Source of the DNA: Avena insularis
Taxonomy: Eukaryota > Streptophyta > Magnoliopsida > Poales > Poaceae
Assembly: GCA_023614405.1 (NCBI GenBank)
Contig: JAJUPC010000035.1
Location: forward strand, 682,001 to 746,000
Direction: 5' to 3'
DNA length: 64,000 bases
Below the pieces are notes generated by a model. That model was not told where the DNA came from. It ran no database searches and saw only the letters and a program-made list of their open reading frames with translations. A program made the position numbers and the translations under genes. This document shows positions 11,745 to 24,198 of the stretch, piece after piece. Position 1 is the stretch's first letter. Each line of letters starts with the position of its first letter.

Positions 11745-12370
11745 GCGACTGCTCGTTTTTTGCAAGAATCCCCTCGGACAAGAAACAGATGTCCTATCTT
11801 ACCTCCTCCAGTCATAAAAGCATGGGACAAGTGTTCTTCCTCATCCTAATCATTCTGAGGTGGGTGTCACGGCGAGAAGGAACGGAGGTGACGCCTTCGC
11901 CGTGGAGCGAGACAGAGGTGGAGGCGGATTTCATCCGCGTGCGTGTGACGACATCCTCAAATGGAGCTTGATTGGCGGTTCGATGAGCCAACAATGCATC
12001 CTCCTAGGCGTCCTGATGGCGCTCGTCCTTCGGAGTATGTAAATAATCGAAAACTCGCGCATCTTCTTTGCAAAAGCATGATTTTTTGAGGTATGGCTAG
12101 GGTTTAGTAGTTGAATGCGACTAATTGGGGTCGAATTTCTAGTACAACGGCGACTTTGTTAGTGGTTTGTGTGGGGGTTTTTTTAGGGCGAGTGTGTGGC
12201 GGGTTTGTGTAGGGTTTTAGGTTACAATTTTTTGTGATTTGGTACTACTTTGGAGATGATTTTGATGTTCTTGGTTCTGGTAGGTCATAATAGCCATTAT
12301 TTCTGAGTCAAAATCAACCATGGGTGCTTTTTTGGACAATGAGATAATCATAGTTATGTTTGTGGGTCTT
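11745..12370. other. Background right of Copia A: probable MULE 5' region
   Basis: No supportable ORF longer than 60 residues. The G- and T-rich stretch with AGGGTTT words near 12090-12230 looks like a 5' untranslated region or intron leading into the MULE coding remnant at 12371. That continuity is inference. Confidence 0.45.
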
Positions 12371-13292
12371 CGGTGTGGTTTGATCATGTGGATAGTATGA
12401 TATTGACACCAACAATTCTTAAGGATGTGGTGGAGGATCTTGGGTATGAAGTGCAAGGTAGGATGAAGATGCACTAGTGTATCCCCATATTGGCTGTGAA
12501 CAACAATGGTCTGAGACAAATTCAAGATGGATATGACTCAAAACAAGTGGCAATTTTTGTGTCAATTGGCAACCAATTTAGCAGTGTTTGGACCATGATA
12601 AATCAATAATACAACTCAACTGAGATTATGTAATTGACTTCCCTGTTGCTGATCTACCTCTTTTGATTATCCATGTCAAGCTTAGAAGCACTGATAAAGA
12701 TGATGGTCAGGTGGATGATGAGCCAGTTCCAATCCTCATTGTTCCAGCAAAGCAAGATGTTGGTCCAAGAAAAGGAGGGAATGATGATGAGAAGAACAAC
12801 AAGATTGACTATAACACTCATTTAGATGAAGTTGAAGATAAACCAAGTAGAAAAGAAGAAGAGTGTAGTGAAGATTCTGAGTTTGATTTAGTTGATTTTG
12901 ACTATGAAATGAGAGATGATCATGACCTTTATGCAAACAATGTAGATGAGTATGAGGAGAAAGCGAAGAAGGATAGAAATATCAACTTCAGAGGCAAATA
13001 GAACATAGAAGGTGATGGAGAATTAGAAGGTGAGGATTTGTGGGGTCCTGATCCATATGAGGATGGTGTTTAGTTGAAGTTCAAATCTTTTAGAAGAGAA
13101 TATGTCACTGCTCCAAAATTCTTCACTAGTCAGATATTTTAGTATGTTGACCTACTGAGGAGGTCAATCAAAGAATATAGTTACAAGGAAAGGAGGTGTA
13201 TAAAGATGCTTATTAATGATAATAGGAGGATAAGCGACAAGTGAAATGGAATTGAAAATTGTGGTTGGTACATGTGGACTAACTATGACAGC
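12371..13292 (+). pseudogene. MULE (MuDR-type) transposase remnant, N-terminal part
   Basis: 12371-12608 reads as a PB1-like domain of plant MULE proteins: WFDHVDS, then LKDVVEDLGYEVQGRMK, an in-frame TAG, then a NNNGLRQI segment. 12663-13001 is the acidic, charged linker with DSEFDLVDFDYEMRDDHDLY, typical of MuDR proteins just before the conserved N-terminal MuDR domain. The same frame continues to 13292 with SIKEYSYKERRCIKM and ENCGWYMW, the MuDR domain itself, but has four more stops. The catalytic DDE domain is missing because an LTR-like sequence begins at 13293. Not functional. Family recognition is by eye. Confidence 0.8.
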
Positions 13293-13881
13293 TGTAACAC
13301 CCTCGAATTGTCCCTATGAAAGTTTGAGCGATTGCCACCAAACCCGTATAGAATTGATTCAAATATGCCCACCAGGCACTTGCGTGCGGGTGGAAAACAA
13401 AGTAATATCATTACACAATAGTCCATGATGGAACCCACATAACATATATATACAACGGCGACTCAACGAGTCAAGAATACAGATATACGGTACAAACATC
13501 CAAATCACATTGAGAATGATACAGCATCCGAGTATGGACAAGATGAAAATTGGGCTAAGATCCCTGAAGAATAACCAATGGCGTCCATAACCCTTCTTAG
13601 GCCAAGCCGGAAGGGTAACCCTGCTAATAACGTCGATCTCAAACCTGGTATACAAAAGGGGTGCCGACAAAGGGCAAAGGAAAAATAGAGCGATCAGTAC
13701 TGAGGGCAGTACACGACGAGTCTTAGAATTCAACGGCTCTCGCCTACATAGGTATGGTGGACTAAAGCGGCAGCGAAGCATGCACTAGACAACCTATAGA
13801 GACTCGATACGACTGGAGGCTAACAGAGAGAGATAAGAAAGATATATTCGGAACCAACCTGATACTAACAGCAAACATACC
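13293..13881. mobile_element. End of an LTR-like element, cut by SIRE-like element S
   Basis: TGTAACACCCTCG begins exactly where the MULE frame is lost. TGTAACACCC and its complement GGGTGTTACA are common Gypsy LTR ends, so this could be an LTR start on the plus strand or an LTR end on the minus strand. Only 589 bp are seen before element S (13882) interrupts. The other end and the target duplication lie outside the window. No coding signal. Confidence 0.55.
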
Positions 13882-15052
13882 TGAAAGGATCGTATGGGCA
13901 CCTAGAGGGGGGGGTGAATAGGTGCTACTTCAAATTTACTCTTTTTCACATTAGGGTTTGACAAGAAAGGTAAATTCTCTAGATTATGCAACTAAGGTGA
14001 ATTTACCTATATGTCAAACTAGCACCAACTAGAACAAACACTAAGAAAGAACAAGTAAAATAAAGTGCGGTAAAGGATAGAAGTAACCAAAGTGGATCGC
14101 GGAGACACAAGGGTTTGTTTCCCGTTGTTCCTTCCTTTTGAGGGGAAGTATGTCTACGTTTGAAGAGGCGGTGGTTTCAAACCACCAACTCCACGAGAGG
14201 CCTCCCTTGTTCTCCGATGAACCTCACCCCAAAGGGTTCGATTCACCTCTTCCACTATATTGACAACCTTCAAGGTGGAAGCCGACACCTTTATAACAAG
14301 TTCGGGGAACACATCCACAACTTAATTGGAGGCTCCCAAATACAACCAAGCTATCAAACAATTAAAGACAAGCTTGTAAGAACCAAATCAAAAGATAGGG
14401 GGCCCTCAAGTGAATGAGGGGGAAATGAAGATCTCTCTTGGTGAAGATGTAGATCAAGGCCTCCTCCTTCAGTTCTCCAAATAACAATGACTTTGGATGG
14501 TTGGATGAAGAGATCTTGTTGATTTGGTGGCTCAAATGGGGATGGTGTTCTTGAGTGAGTCGAGCGGATGAAGGAAGGGGATAAGGTCCTATATTTATAA
14601 GCAGCCCCTCCACTGAATCATTTTCTGACCGTTGGAGGATCTTCAAGACCGGCCAATCTCTGGACCAGCCTCAGCGCCTCTGGGAACCAAGTGGACCGGA
14701 GACTCCGGTCCAGCCACATCGGAGACTCTGGTCTGAGGCTTGGACCGAGACTCCGGTCAGTCTCTGGACCGACCTCCGGACCACCCATCAGACTGTCCCG
14801 GGATGATTTCTGGAGCCCCCTCTAGAGACTCCTGGGGAAACTCCGGACCACACCAGAGACTCCAGTCCACTCAGACCGGAGACTCTGGTCTGGAGTTTTC
14901 AGGAACTTGCATATGTGATCAAAAATAATTCCGTAAGTCAAGGGTCCTTTTCACTTTGCATTATATCAACCAGTAGACATTATCATACTGTAAAATGATC
15001 TACTTGTTGTTAATGAACACCAAAAGTGATTACGATAGTAACTGTCCTTTCA
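13882..15052 (-). repeat. 3' LTR of SIRE-like element S
   Basis: 1171 bp with short inverted ends TGAAAGGA (13882-13889) and TCCTTTCA (15045-15052), characteristic of SIRE-type LTRs. Next to the left end is the A/G-rich ACCTAGAGGGGGGGGTGAA stretch often seen at this LTR boundary. 14640-14900 holds about eight degenerate copies of a GGAGACTCCGGTC word. The partner LTR is outside the window, so age cannot be estimated. Confidence 0.85.
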
Positions 15053-15068
15053 ATCTCCCTATTTTTGG
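15053..15068 (-). other. Polypurine tract of element S
   Basis: The complement, CCAAAAATAGGGAGAT, directly precedes the LTR in element orientation. It matches the usual SIRE tract (CCAAAAAGGGGGAGAT) with small changes. Confidence 0.7.
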
Positions 15069-15419
15069 TGTTCGATGACAACAAGTGATTTTGCATGGAA
15101 ATATTTGCAATAAGATATGACAGTGTATAGCAATGCTCCCCCTGACTATGTGCACTAAGATAAACAATGTAAAATTTGCATGGAAGGTAGTAGATGGATA
15201 TTAAAACATAGTCATCACACGAGTTACAATAATGTAGGAGCAACCATGTCCTCACACAAATAGAAAATAGTATCTCGCAAACACACGGAGTTCAAGATGG
15301 CAAATAAAAAGCAAAAAAAAGCAAGTCCAAGCCCATGAAAATCCCGATGACAATGTCTTCTCCCCCTTTGGCATTGAAATGCCGAAAAGGGAAAAGACCT
15401 AATCTAGCGCCCCAACGGA
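15069..15419 (-). other. Untranslated segment of element S between third ORF and purine tract
   Basis: No ORF. On the minus strand it contains GCCAAAGGGGGAGAAGAC (complement at 15354-15371), a second purine-rich tract of the type used by this lineage, about 300 bp before the one that borders the LTR. Confidence 0.6.
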
Positions 15420-15888
15420 TCAGAAGTCCTCTTCGTCATCATCCTCGTCCTCCTCATCCATATCCTGATTGTCATCATCATCATCATCCTCATAGTCATC
15501 ATCACCATTTAGAGTTGTAGGCCCTTTGTCGTGAGGGCGAGAAGAGGAGGTACCCTGGTACCCATATCCTGAGGTGACATCAGAGAAGGTCTTCCAATCC
15601 ACCAAACTGTCATGTTGGGCATTCCATGCCCCAAAAGAAAGTGTGTAGTCTGACTTAGTGGATTGTTGAGCGCCATGCTCATCAGTGTACTCATCATCAC
15701 CCTCCTCATCTTACCGTTCTCCCTAAGCCTTGATCTCCTTGAGGAGTTTATCGATGCGACATTTGCTCTTGTATGAGGCGTGCTGTTGCTTGTGGATGTC
15801 CATATTCATGCAACAAAGGGTCCTCTTCCAGAATGCGGCCTTCTTGACCCTCTCGTGTACATACTCTCGAGTCATGGGAGGCATGGGT
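15420..15888 (-). pseudogene. Third (env-like) ORF of element S, C-terminal part
   Basis: In-frame continuation of 51550-52624 across the Copia B target site. It reads basic residues with KKAAFWKRTLC and a lysine-rich stretch, then TAG (15723-15725) and TAA (15711-15713). It continues in the same frame to a very acidic tail (DDDYEDDDDDDNQDMDEEDE-like), ending at 15420. The acidic end and position after RNase H are typical of the extra ORF in grass SIRE elements. Its role is not established; it has been compared with envelope genes, but I see no clear membrane segment. Confidence 0.75.
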
Positions 15889-17786
15889 TGTTGGAGATAT
15901 GCCCAAGAGGCAATAATAAAGTGGTTATTATCATATCTTCATGCTTATGATAAATTTTTACATACCATGCTATAATTGTATTAACCGGAAACATTAATAC
16001 TTGTGTGATTTGTAAACATAAAAGAGTCCCTAGTAAAGCCTCTTGTTAAACTAGCTTGTTGGTTAATATATGATCATGGTTTCCTGATCATGAACATAGA
16101 GATGTTATTAACAACAGGGTCATATCGTTAGGAGAATGATGTGATGGACATACTCCTATAGTTAAGCGTAGCATAAATATCAAGTCATTTAATATAGTTC
16201 ACTTGTTATAAGCTTTCTGATACATAGTAAACTAATTCCTTCGACCATGAGATCATGCTAATCACCATCATCGGAAGGATGCTTTGATGACATCAAACAC
16301 CACACCCTAACTGGGTGGCTATAAAAGTGGCATTGAGTGTTCGGAAAGTATGTGTTGAGGCACATGGATCAAGATTGGGATTTGTCCATCCATATGACGG
16401 ATAGATATACTCTGGGCCCTCTCGGTGGAATGTCATCCAATTAGCTTGCAAGCATGTGAATGGCTCACAAGGGATCACATATCACGGGAACGAGAAAAGA
16501 GTACTTATTGGTAATGAGGTTGAACTAGGTATGCAAAGATACCGATGATCAAACCTCGGATAAGTAAAGTATCGTGAGACAAAGGGAAATTGGTATCATA
16601 TGTAAATGGTTCATTCGATGATGAAGTAATCGTAGAAATATGTGGGAGCCATATGAATTTCCAGATTCCTCTATTGGTTATTGATCGGAGAAGAGTCTCG
16701 ATCATGTCTGCATAATTCACGAACCGTAGGGAGACACACTTAAGGATTCGATGTTGTTAGTAGATATGTAATGTGACTAAATAGACCGAATGTTGTTCGG
16801 GGTCTCGGATGGGATCCGGGATATCACGAGGGGATCCAGAATGGTCCGAAGAATAAGATTCATATAAGGAAAGTCCAATTTTGGAGTTCGGGAATGATTT
16901 CGGTGTTTTCACCGGAATGTTCTAAAAGGGTCTAGAAAGTTCACCGATCCGGAAGGGCAAGGGTACATGGATGTGTCATGAAAAAGTTTAATGGTTGCAT
17001 CATGTCCTAGGTAACTTGGCTGGACTCTTGGAAGAGATAAATCAAACTCTAATTTGAAAGTCAAAAAGGCAGTTTGGAAAAGTCAAATCCCAACATGGTT
17101 TCCGAGTTAGGGAGGGTTTCTGAGTTAGGGAGGGTTCCCACCTGGGTTGGGAACACCCTTGGACGCCCCCACCTATATAAGGAGGGGTAGGGGCGCACCC
17201 CAAGGTATCCCCCTTGCCCTAGGCGCCCAAGAAACCATAGGTTGTCTGCCGCCCCCCTCTCTAGTTGCGACCAATCTAGATCTCCTCTAAACTGCTACTG
17301 ACTAGCTAAACTCTAGTTGCTAGCTACCTCTAAACCTCGGCCCTCTAAACCCTAGATCGTCGGGGCTCCCTCTACTCCACCATACTCGCTCTGGCTTAGG
17401 TGAAGCCCTGCGGGATCTCCCCTCTACTTCCGACACCACGCCGTCGTGCTGCCGGAATCGCGAGGAGAGAGCTACAACCTCCGCTGCCTGCTGGAACAAG
17501 AAAGAGGAAGGTCTTCATCGAGTACCGTATGTGTGACCGACTGAGGGAGCGCTGCCGGAATTTGGTTCCGGAAGGATCGTCTATGCGATCTTGAGATCGG
17601 CAAGTGAATGACTACATCACCCACGAGAATCTGCTCTCGTTAACCGCTTTGGATCTTCAAGGGTTAGTACTCTATCAACTTGTTACACCGATCTAGTAGA
17701 TAGATCTTGGCTTGATGATAGATTAGATCTTTATTGTGTGTTCATGCGGTAGAATTTTTTTGTTTTCCATGCTACGAACCCCTACA
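15889..17786 (+). repeat. 5' LTR of Copia B
   Basis: 1898 bp, matching 49653-51549 with an estimated few percent differences by eye. TATATAA at 17174-17180 is the probable TATA box (same word at 50939-50945), followed by a C-rich leader ending in AACCCCTACA. Confidence 0.95.
17174..17180 (+). promoter_or_regulatory. TATA box in Copia B 5' LTR
   Basis: CCTATATAAGG, about 600 bp before the LTR end and conserved in the 3' LTR (50939-50945). Position and sequence fit the retrotransposon promoter. Confidence 0.6.
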
Positions 17787-17787
17787 G

Positions 17788-17799
17788 TGGTATCAGAGC
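17788..17799 (+). other. Primer binding site of Copia B
   Basis: TGGTATCAGAGC, complementary to initiator tRNA-Met, one base after the 5' LTR. Confidence 0.9.
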
Positions 17800-19755
17800 C
17801 GTGTCTATATGTAGATCTGTTGCACAAGTAGAACACAATGGTCATTGTGGGCGTTGATGCTTTTGTTGTCGATTGCTTCTTGTGTACTTTGCATCTTACG
17901 GGATGGTGGGATGAAGCGGCCCGGGCTAACCTTTCATGACATCATTCATGAGACTTGCTCCACGCTTGACATGCAACTTGTATTGCATAAGTGGCTTTGC
18001 GGGTGCCTGTTTCTCCCAACATAGTGAAGATTCAATTTACAACGGGTGATTGACAATACTAGTATCAACGTTGTGGTTCTTGTTCGTAAGTTAGAACGAC
18101 ACTTTTTGAAAGCCCCAAACCACGTAAAACATGCAAAGAAAATTAGAGGCGTCTAACTTTGTTTTGTAGGGGTGTGCTGTGATGTGATATGGCCATGATT
18201 ATGATTATATATGATGTATGCAATGTTCCTGCGTGTCTATTCCATTAAGGCCTGCGTGTCTATTCAAAGTAGTTGTAATAGTTCATGCTGGTGGACGACA
18301 ACCATGAAGCAGCGCCATTGACCTTGACGCCATACCGGTGATGATGGAGGTCATGTTCGTGCTTGAAGATGGAGATCAGAAGCACAAGTAGATAGGCCAT
18401 ATCATATCACATATTATGAATTGCATGTGATGTTAATCCTTTTATGCATCTTGTATTGCTTAGTTCGTGACGGTAGCATTATAAGATGACCCCTCTCACA
18501 AAATATCAAGTTATAGAGTGTTCGTCCTTAGTAGGCACTGTTGCCAAAGCTCGTTGTTTCGAAGCACCACGTGATGATCAGGTGTGTTAGATTCTGCGAG
18601 TGTATACAATGGGAGCAAGCCAGATTTGCTCACGCGGAAGCTAAGGTTTGATCTTGACGAGCCTAGCATGTACATACATGGTCTCGGAACACGGAATACC
18701 GAAAGGTAAAGCATGAGTCATATAGATGATATGATGAACATGATGATTGTTCGCCTTTGAAGCTATATCATGTCACGTGATGACCGGACTTGGTGTAGTG
18801 AATTTGGTTCGTGTGATCACTAAAACAATGTGAGGATATTGTTTTGAGTGGGAGTTCAGTAGCAATATGATTAAAAGTTGAACACTATTTATCATAATTT
18901 AAACCAAAGTGAATTTGCATAGTTGTTGTAGTCATTGGCATCCGTTTACCACCTTGCGCTTAGTTATAATTGAGATAATAGAACTATAGAATTCTGGATA
19001 GTTACTTTACGAACTGGTATCGTATTGTTTTGATGTGTTAATCTAAAGTTTAAAAGTCCTATTGCAAATTTTCAGTAAGTTCTGGTTACTCCGTGAAATT
19101 TAATAATTGGTATTAAATCAAGAGTAACAATTCCAGTGTTAGTATATAAGTATCATGTTTATCTCCATGGTTCTTAATATTCAAAAGATTGTTTTAATAT
19201 CAAGGTTATCGGGGAGCTGAAAGAATTGTTTTAGAAACCATCATGTGTGAAATATATTATGATATCTAAAACAAAGTTTTGATTATAACATGATACAGTA
19301 TAATATAGCAAAAGTCATGTTCTCATATTTGATGATAATTTTCAAAAGGTTGGAGACGCTTGTCGTCCTAATCCTCCAAAAGGTTTTGCAGAGCAACATT
19401 ATACTCACGATTCACCGTTATAAGCTAAAAGTAGCTTGATCATGAATAGTTCCATGAGAAGGGTGAATATTTGATAAATCTTAAATGTTTACTACACTAA
19501 AAGATGACTAAAGAATGGAATTTGAAAGAACACCAAACATTTGATGATGGTGATTTACTGCAAAGTGCAAGTCCAAAGACATTGGTATTTAACTATACAT
19601 GTTTTGGACTATGTGTCATAAGTATGGCGCCACTATTGATGTTGATAGATTCTTTTGAAAGCATAAAGAAATACTGAAAGAGAAATCTAAAAATATTTGG
19701 CAGAAGAGAAAAGACTAGAATTGTTCAGCTTAGGTATATAGAGGATATACATGTT
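17800..19755 (+). other. Leader and degenerate gag region of Copia B
   Basis: No ORF above 67 residues. The first kilobase looks like the long leader of BARE-type elements. By about 18900-19750 the sequence is AT-rich and any gag frame is too damaged for me to align. It ends at ATGTT (19751-19755), the left duplication of the Gypsy-like insertion. Confidence 0.6.
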
Positions 19756-20484
19756 TGTCACATCCCAATTTTTTTCCAAATTTTGAAATGTGAAAAATAA
19801 ATAAACAAAATAAACAATTGTTCAAATTTAGGGTGAGAAGAAACTTTTTGATTCCAATTGGAAACATCAAAACCTATTTTGATCAAATAGAATCCTAAAG
19901 GGATTTAAAAAGTTAAACAAATAATAAATAAAGTTATAATAGTTGGAATCACCATTTTTGGATCTTTAAATAAAAAGATATGGTTTTTATAGGCAAAGGT
20001 AGAAATATAAATAAGGACTATTTTATTGAGTCAAATTAAATCTTGGCCAAGCAAATGAAATAAAATATTTCTATTTGATAAAAAGAGTAAAGGATTATTT
20101 AAATCAAATAATAAGGATTTATTAATATCCAATTTTATTTGAGTAAAGGCTTTTTCATTTTAAATAAACACTAAAACTTGTTAAAGTATTTTTAATAAAA
20201 TTTCCAAGTGTTTTGTTTTTAAAATAAAACCTACTGAAAAAGTTTTGGTATTATTTAGATTTCAAGTAGAGTTTTAAAATATATTAAAACCTATTTGAAA
20301 TAAAGACTAAAGATTATTTATTTATAATAAATAATAAACCCTAAAAATAATTGTTCTATTTTGGACTTTGGAATATGTTAATAAAAAGAATTGAATTATA
20401 CCCAAAAGTTTGGTGGTGGTTTGAATTCAAATGGAGTTTGAATTGTTTGAAATAAAATCAAAACAGAAAAAGAAAAACATTCAG

Positions 20485-20490
20485 TATAAA
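20485..20490 (+). promoter_or_regulatory. TATA box in the Gypsy-like 5' LTR
   Basis: CAGTATAAAAA sits directly before the switch from AT-rich to GC-rich leader. The same word is at 26212-26217 in the other LTR. Probable transcription start region, inferred. Confidence 0.5.
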
Positions 20491-20624
20491 AAAATGAAAC
20501 TAACCCAACCCATCTGGCCCAGCCCAGCAGGCCCAGTAACTAGCCCAGCTTCCCTCCCCGCAGCGAAACGTTTTCCACTCAACCTCGCACCCGCCCAGTC
20601 ACTGACGCAGAGGTCCCACCTTTC

Positions 20625-20641
20625 TTCTCTCTCTCTCTCTC
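20625..20641 (+). repeat. Short (CT)n run in 5' LTR
   Basis: About eight CT units, the counterpart of the far longer tract at 26338-26401 in the 3' LTR. Confidence 0.9.
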
Positions 20642-23600
20642 GCAGACAGCACGGTCCCACGTCGCCAGTCGTCGTCTCCACCTCGACTGTTCCCCCCTCG
20701 CTGTTTCTGCCAGCGATGAATGCCATTGAATTGGAATAACACCGCGAGTAAATCTCGCCAGCAACCACGCGCCTTTAAACGCCACGCTCTCCTCTTCCAT
20801 ACCCCCAAGCCACACCTCCTCTCTGCCTCCAGGCTGCGAGAATCGCGAGCTTGAACCCTCTCTGCTCCGATGAGGTCCTCCATCAATTCCAGCGAGGACA
20901 GTCACCCCCTCGGCCCTTGCTTTGCACGAGCTTGACCAGAAGACTCCTGCGTATCTCCCAGTGCCAACCGCTTGGCATCGCCCGCTCCACAATGTCGACA
21001 ACCTCGACACCGAGCACCACCGTCGTCTGCCATTTCTCCGGCGAATTTTCCCGGTGAGTACCGACCGCCCCGAACCCTCCCGATGATGCTCCTATAATCC
21101 CCACACTCGCCCGCGTCTAATTGCATGCTCCGTTTGTCTTAGCACGCTCTCAAGCCTCGCCCCCGGCGACAACCAGAGACACCTGACACCGCCACTGACT
21201 CCAGCGAGCAATCCACCCTGCTCCGGTGCGCCCCTCGATAAGCTGACCACGCCTTGAGCTTCGCTGCACCTCTGCAAGCACGGTGAGCTACTCCTCCCTC
21301 TCCCTCGCTTCCTGAATCATCGCCAACGCCACCGCCCGAGCGTGCGCCGCCGTCCGCCGCCGCCAACGCCGCCAGTTCTTGGCAGTGTGCTGTGAGCCGT
21401 CCGATGTAGATCCAGTGATAGAGATAGAATCATTAAACAAAAGGGTATCGTGTGTTGTGTGCTGTGCGATTTCCATTAGATCTGATGGCCAATATTGCTT
21501 GATCTGTGCGAACTGGTACCGTCCAGTTAGATTCGGCCACGTGGCTAGACTCAGGATTTGAAATAGAAATTTGATCTATTAGATTTGCAAACTTGCAAAA
21601 TTCATAACTTTAATTCTACACATCCAAATTTTGCAAATTTTATATCAATGGAATCAGCAGAACAAGTACTTTGCAACCATGCTCTTTGTTTAATGTTTTG
21701 ATTCTGGAATATTGGTTGAAATTGCAGAAACTTGTGTAGGCATAATTTGAATATAAAATTTGTTCTAGAAATATTTTCAAGATGAAATCTTTGCAAAATG
21801 GATTGTTTTGAACCTACTGACCATAGGAATAAACTTATGGATTTAAAAATGTATTTTGTGAAGTTAAGGAATAAATATTTGAATTAGCCCATTTCTAGTC
21901 AAATAAAAATGTTGTTTATGGTTTAGAAATGATTTTTTGAGTAAAGCCTTTGGGAAATGATGTGATTCAAACCTTGTGACCCTAAACACCAAGTTTTGTG
22001 AATTAAGAACATATTTGATGAACCATATAAAGTTATTACTTTGCTAAAAGATATTTTCAACAACATAAAATATCACCTTAGCATAATATTTGGTTTATGA
22101 GATGAAACCTTTTACAAATGGTTTTACCACTTTAATGAATGACCACATTGAGCTTTAAAATGTTTAAAGCCTAATAGAAACCACTTTTCTAAATAAAACC
22201 ATCTCTTGCATGCCTGCATGCATTGCCTTGTTTCTATTATTTTATGTGTGATAAATTGTTTGAATGTTGGTTTGAAAATGTGTTTTGCTTGATTGAATTG
22301 TAGTGAAGTTAGAGGAGTGTGATATTTGCAAGATCAAGAAGTGAATCAATATTATCTACTAAAAAGGCAAGTGACACTATCATCCATGTCCTACTATTTT
22401 CATTATACTTAGTGGATTTTTGTAACATGCATGATAAGATTATTATATTTCTATGCTATGTTATGTTCTATTAGGATATCCTTATATCTCCCTTAGTGAA
22501 AACATTGTAGTTGTAGTATGCTTAACCCTGCTATATATTTGGGATGGGATACATGATATGATTATATGAAGTGTTGGAAAAATTATGTGTTTTATATAAT
22601 AAAACAAGTACTCAAAGAACCACCTGGGTGGAAAGAGGATACTCAAGTTTTTGGACAAGGTGGCAACAAAGGGAACCATGTTTATATGGCTATCTTTTTG
22701 TATGTGCACTAGAATAAAACCACCTAGGGACTTAGAGATTGAACATGTTTCTCAAATGATGGCTTCGTGTACAGCCACATGCTAAATGGGCTCTGGCTTA
22801 GTCAACTACATAGTGGAAGACCCATGCATTTGCATCTTCAGGTTAACTAGAATTGTGTATGGGAAATTTATCCCTACATTGGTGCCTGGTAGAAAAGCTA
22901 GCATTATGTATTGGGAGGACTCCTATGAAAAGACTTTGTCACATTCTCGATCTGACGGTACTCCATTTTGGTGAGTACTTATCCAGCGGCCACTTGTGGC
23001 GTCAAGACAAGATGGGTAAAGTGTACAACTTCTACAGAAGATCAAATTCTAAGTACTTAGCCATGTCCCCGGTTACGGACAACTCTGAGCAACTAAGGCC
23101 TGAAGCTATGGAAGATCTCGACATTCCAATTTCTCAAAGTAAAACTTGATGGTGACAACAAGGGATTAGAAGCACTTGGAGTTTTCCAAGGAGTTCACAA
23201 AGATTTGACAAAAGATCAAAACTATTTTGAAAAGATAGGATAAAACTATATTGCTTTCTGCAAAAGAGCCTAAACCCTACTTAGCCAAATATGCATGTAA
23301 TGATAGGATCCACTTATTTCTACATAGTAGTGAAACTTGCCAATACAATTCAAATGTATTGACCCTTGTGGCTGCAACTTATTATGTTGCAGGTTTGTTT
23401 GATGTTAGTGAATTGTGTTGAATAGGATTACAAGTCTACAACCAACATGATTGCCTGTGGCACTTTGGAGATGAAGGACCCCATGCTATTGTTATATTCT
23501 GCTGCATTGTAATGAGATAGCCAAATGAGCTATGTAAGATGTAATGAATTATTTTATTCCTGGTTATAAAGTTGTATTATGACCTTTGTTTCTTGATATT

Positions 23601-23692
23601 ACATCTTAACTATGGATGCTAGCTATTGATCCAGGGACTAGCATTGTAAACACAGGGATCTCTACCTTATTAAAGGTTGGGGACCTTACAGA

Positions 23693-23704
23693 TGGTATCA
23701 GAGC
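23693..23704 (+). other. Primer binding site of the Gypsy-like element
   Basis: TGGTATCAGAGC begins three bases after the LTR end. Initiator tRNA-Met primer. Confidence 0.88.
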
Positions 23705-24198
23705 AGTGTGTTGCCTGTAGGATTGGACAAAACCCCTTAGAAAAATAGGAGTTGTTATTGTTCCAAAATTTATTTACAAACAATCTTGTAAACTCTTTCC
23801 TCAACCTTTTTGGTTTTGATTCTACATCTCTTCCATTTCAACTTAATGGTCAAACCTTTACCATGACCAATGACTTCAACTTTAGTTTCACCAAGGACTT
23901 CAACTTAGACATCACTAAGGACTACAAGTGAGAACCAAGAGACATTAGATTTCCTACCAAAAACATTGATATCGTGTTAGTGTATGGATCATATTGACCT
24001 ATGAGGTATGACTATACTAAGTTAATTATTTCAAGAAAACTTGTTGTTTCCTTCAACTCATGAGTTAAGCTCATAAGTTGTTAAGTGAATAGTTGCTTGT
24101 TGATTGCTTGATTGTTTGATTGAACTTGATTGTTTTGGGTGGTGTGTTAGAACTTCTTTAGATCTATCCATCATTACTTATCCCTATCAAACCAACAG
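23705..24198 (+). other. Leader of the Gypsy-like element
   Basis: About 0.5 kb between PBS and gag, no ORF. Near 23840-23930 there are several CTTCAAC(T)-type repeats. Confidence 0.6.

Larger units (their letters stand above)
19756..23690 (+). repeat. 5' LTR of the Gypsy-like element (3.9 kb)
   Basis: 3935 bp. The order is an AT-rich stretch (19760-20480), a TATAAA at 20485, a GC-rich leader (20510-21400) with a short CT run, and a further AT-rich part. It closes with GTCCCCGGTTACGGACAAC (23066-23084) and a CAGGGACTAGCATTGTAAAC word near the end. The 98-residue frame at 22853-23149 recurs in the other LTR and is not a gene. Confidence 0.93.

Noticed and set aside
12663..13001. Acidic 112-codon ORF as a host gene
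   Set aside because: Composition and following MuDR-like segments show it is part of a MULE transposase with several stops.
13882..13920. Target duplication of element S
   Set aside because: The other end of S is not in the window, so the duplication cannot be tested; left boundary rests on the TGAAAGGA...TCCTTTCA ends only.
22853..23149. 98-codon ORF, repeated at 28605-28901
   Set aside because: Both copies sit at the same position in the two LTRs of one element; part of the LTR, not a gene.
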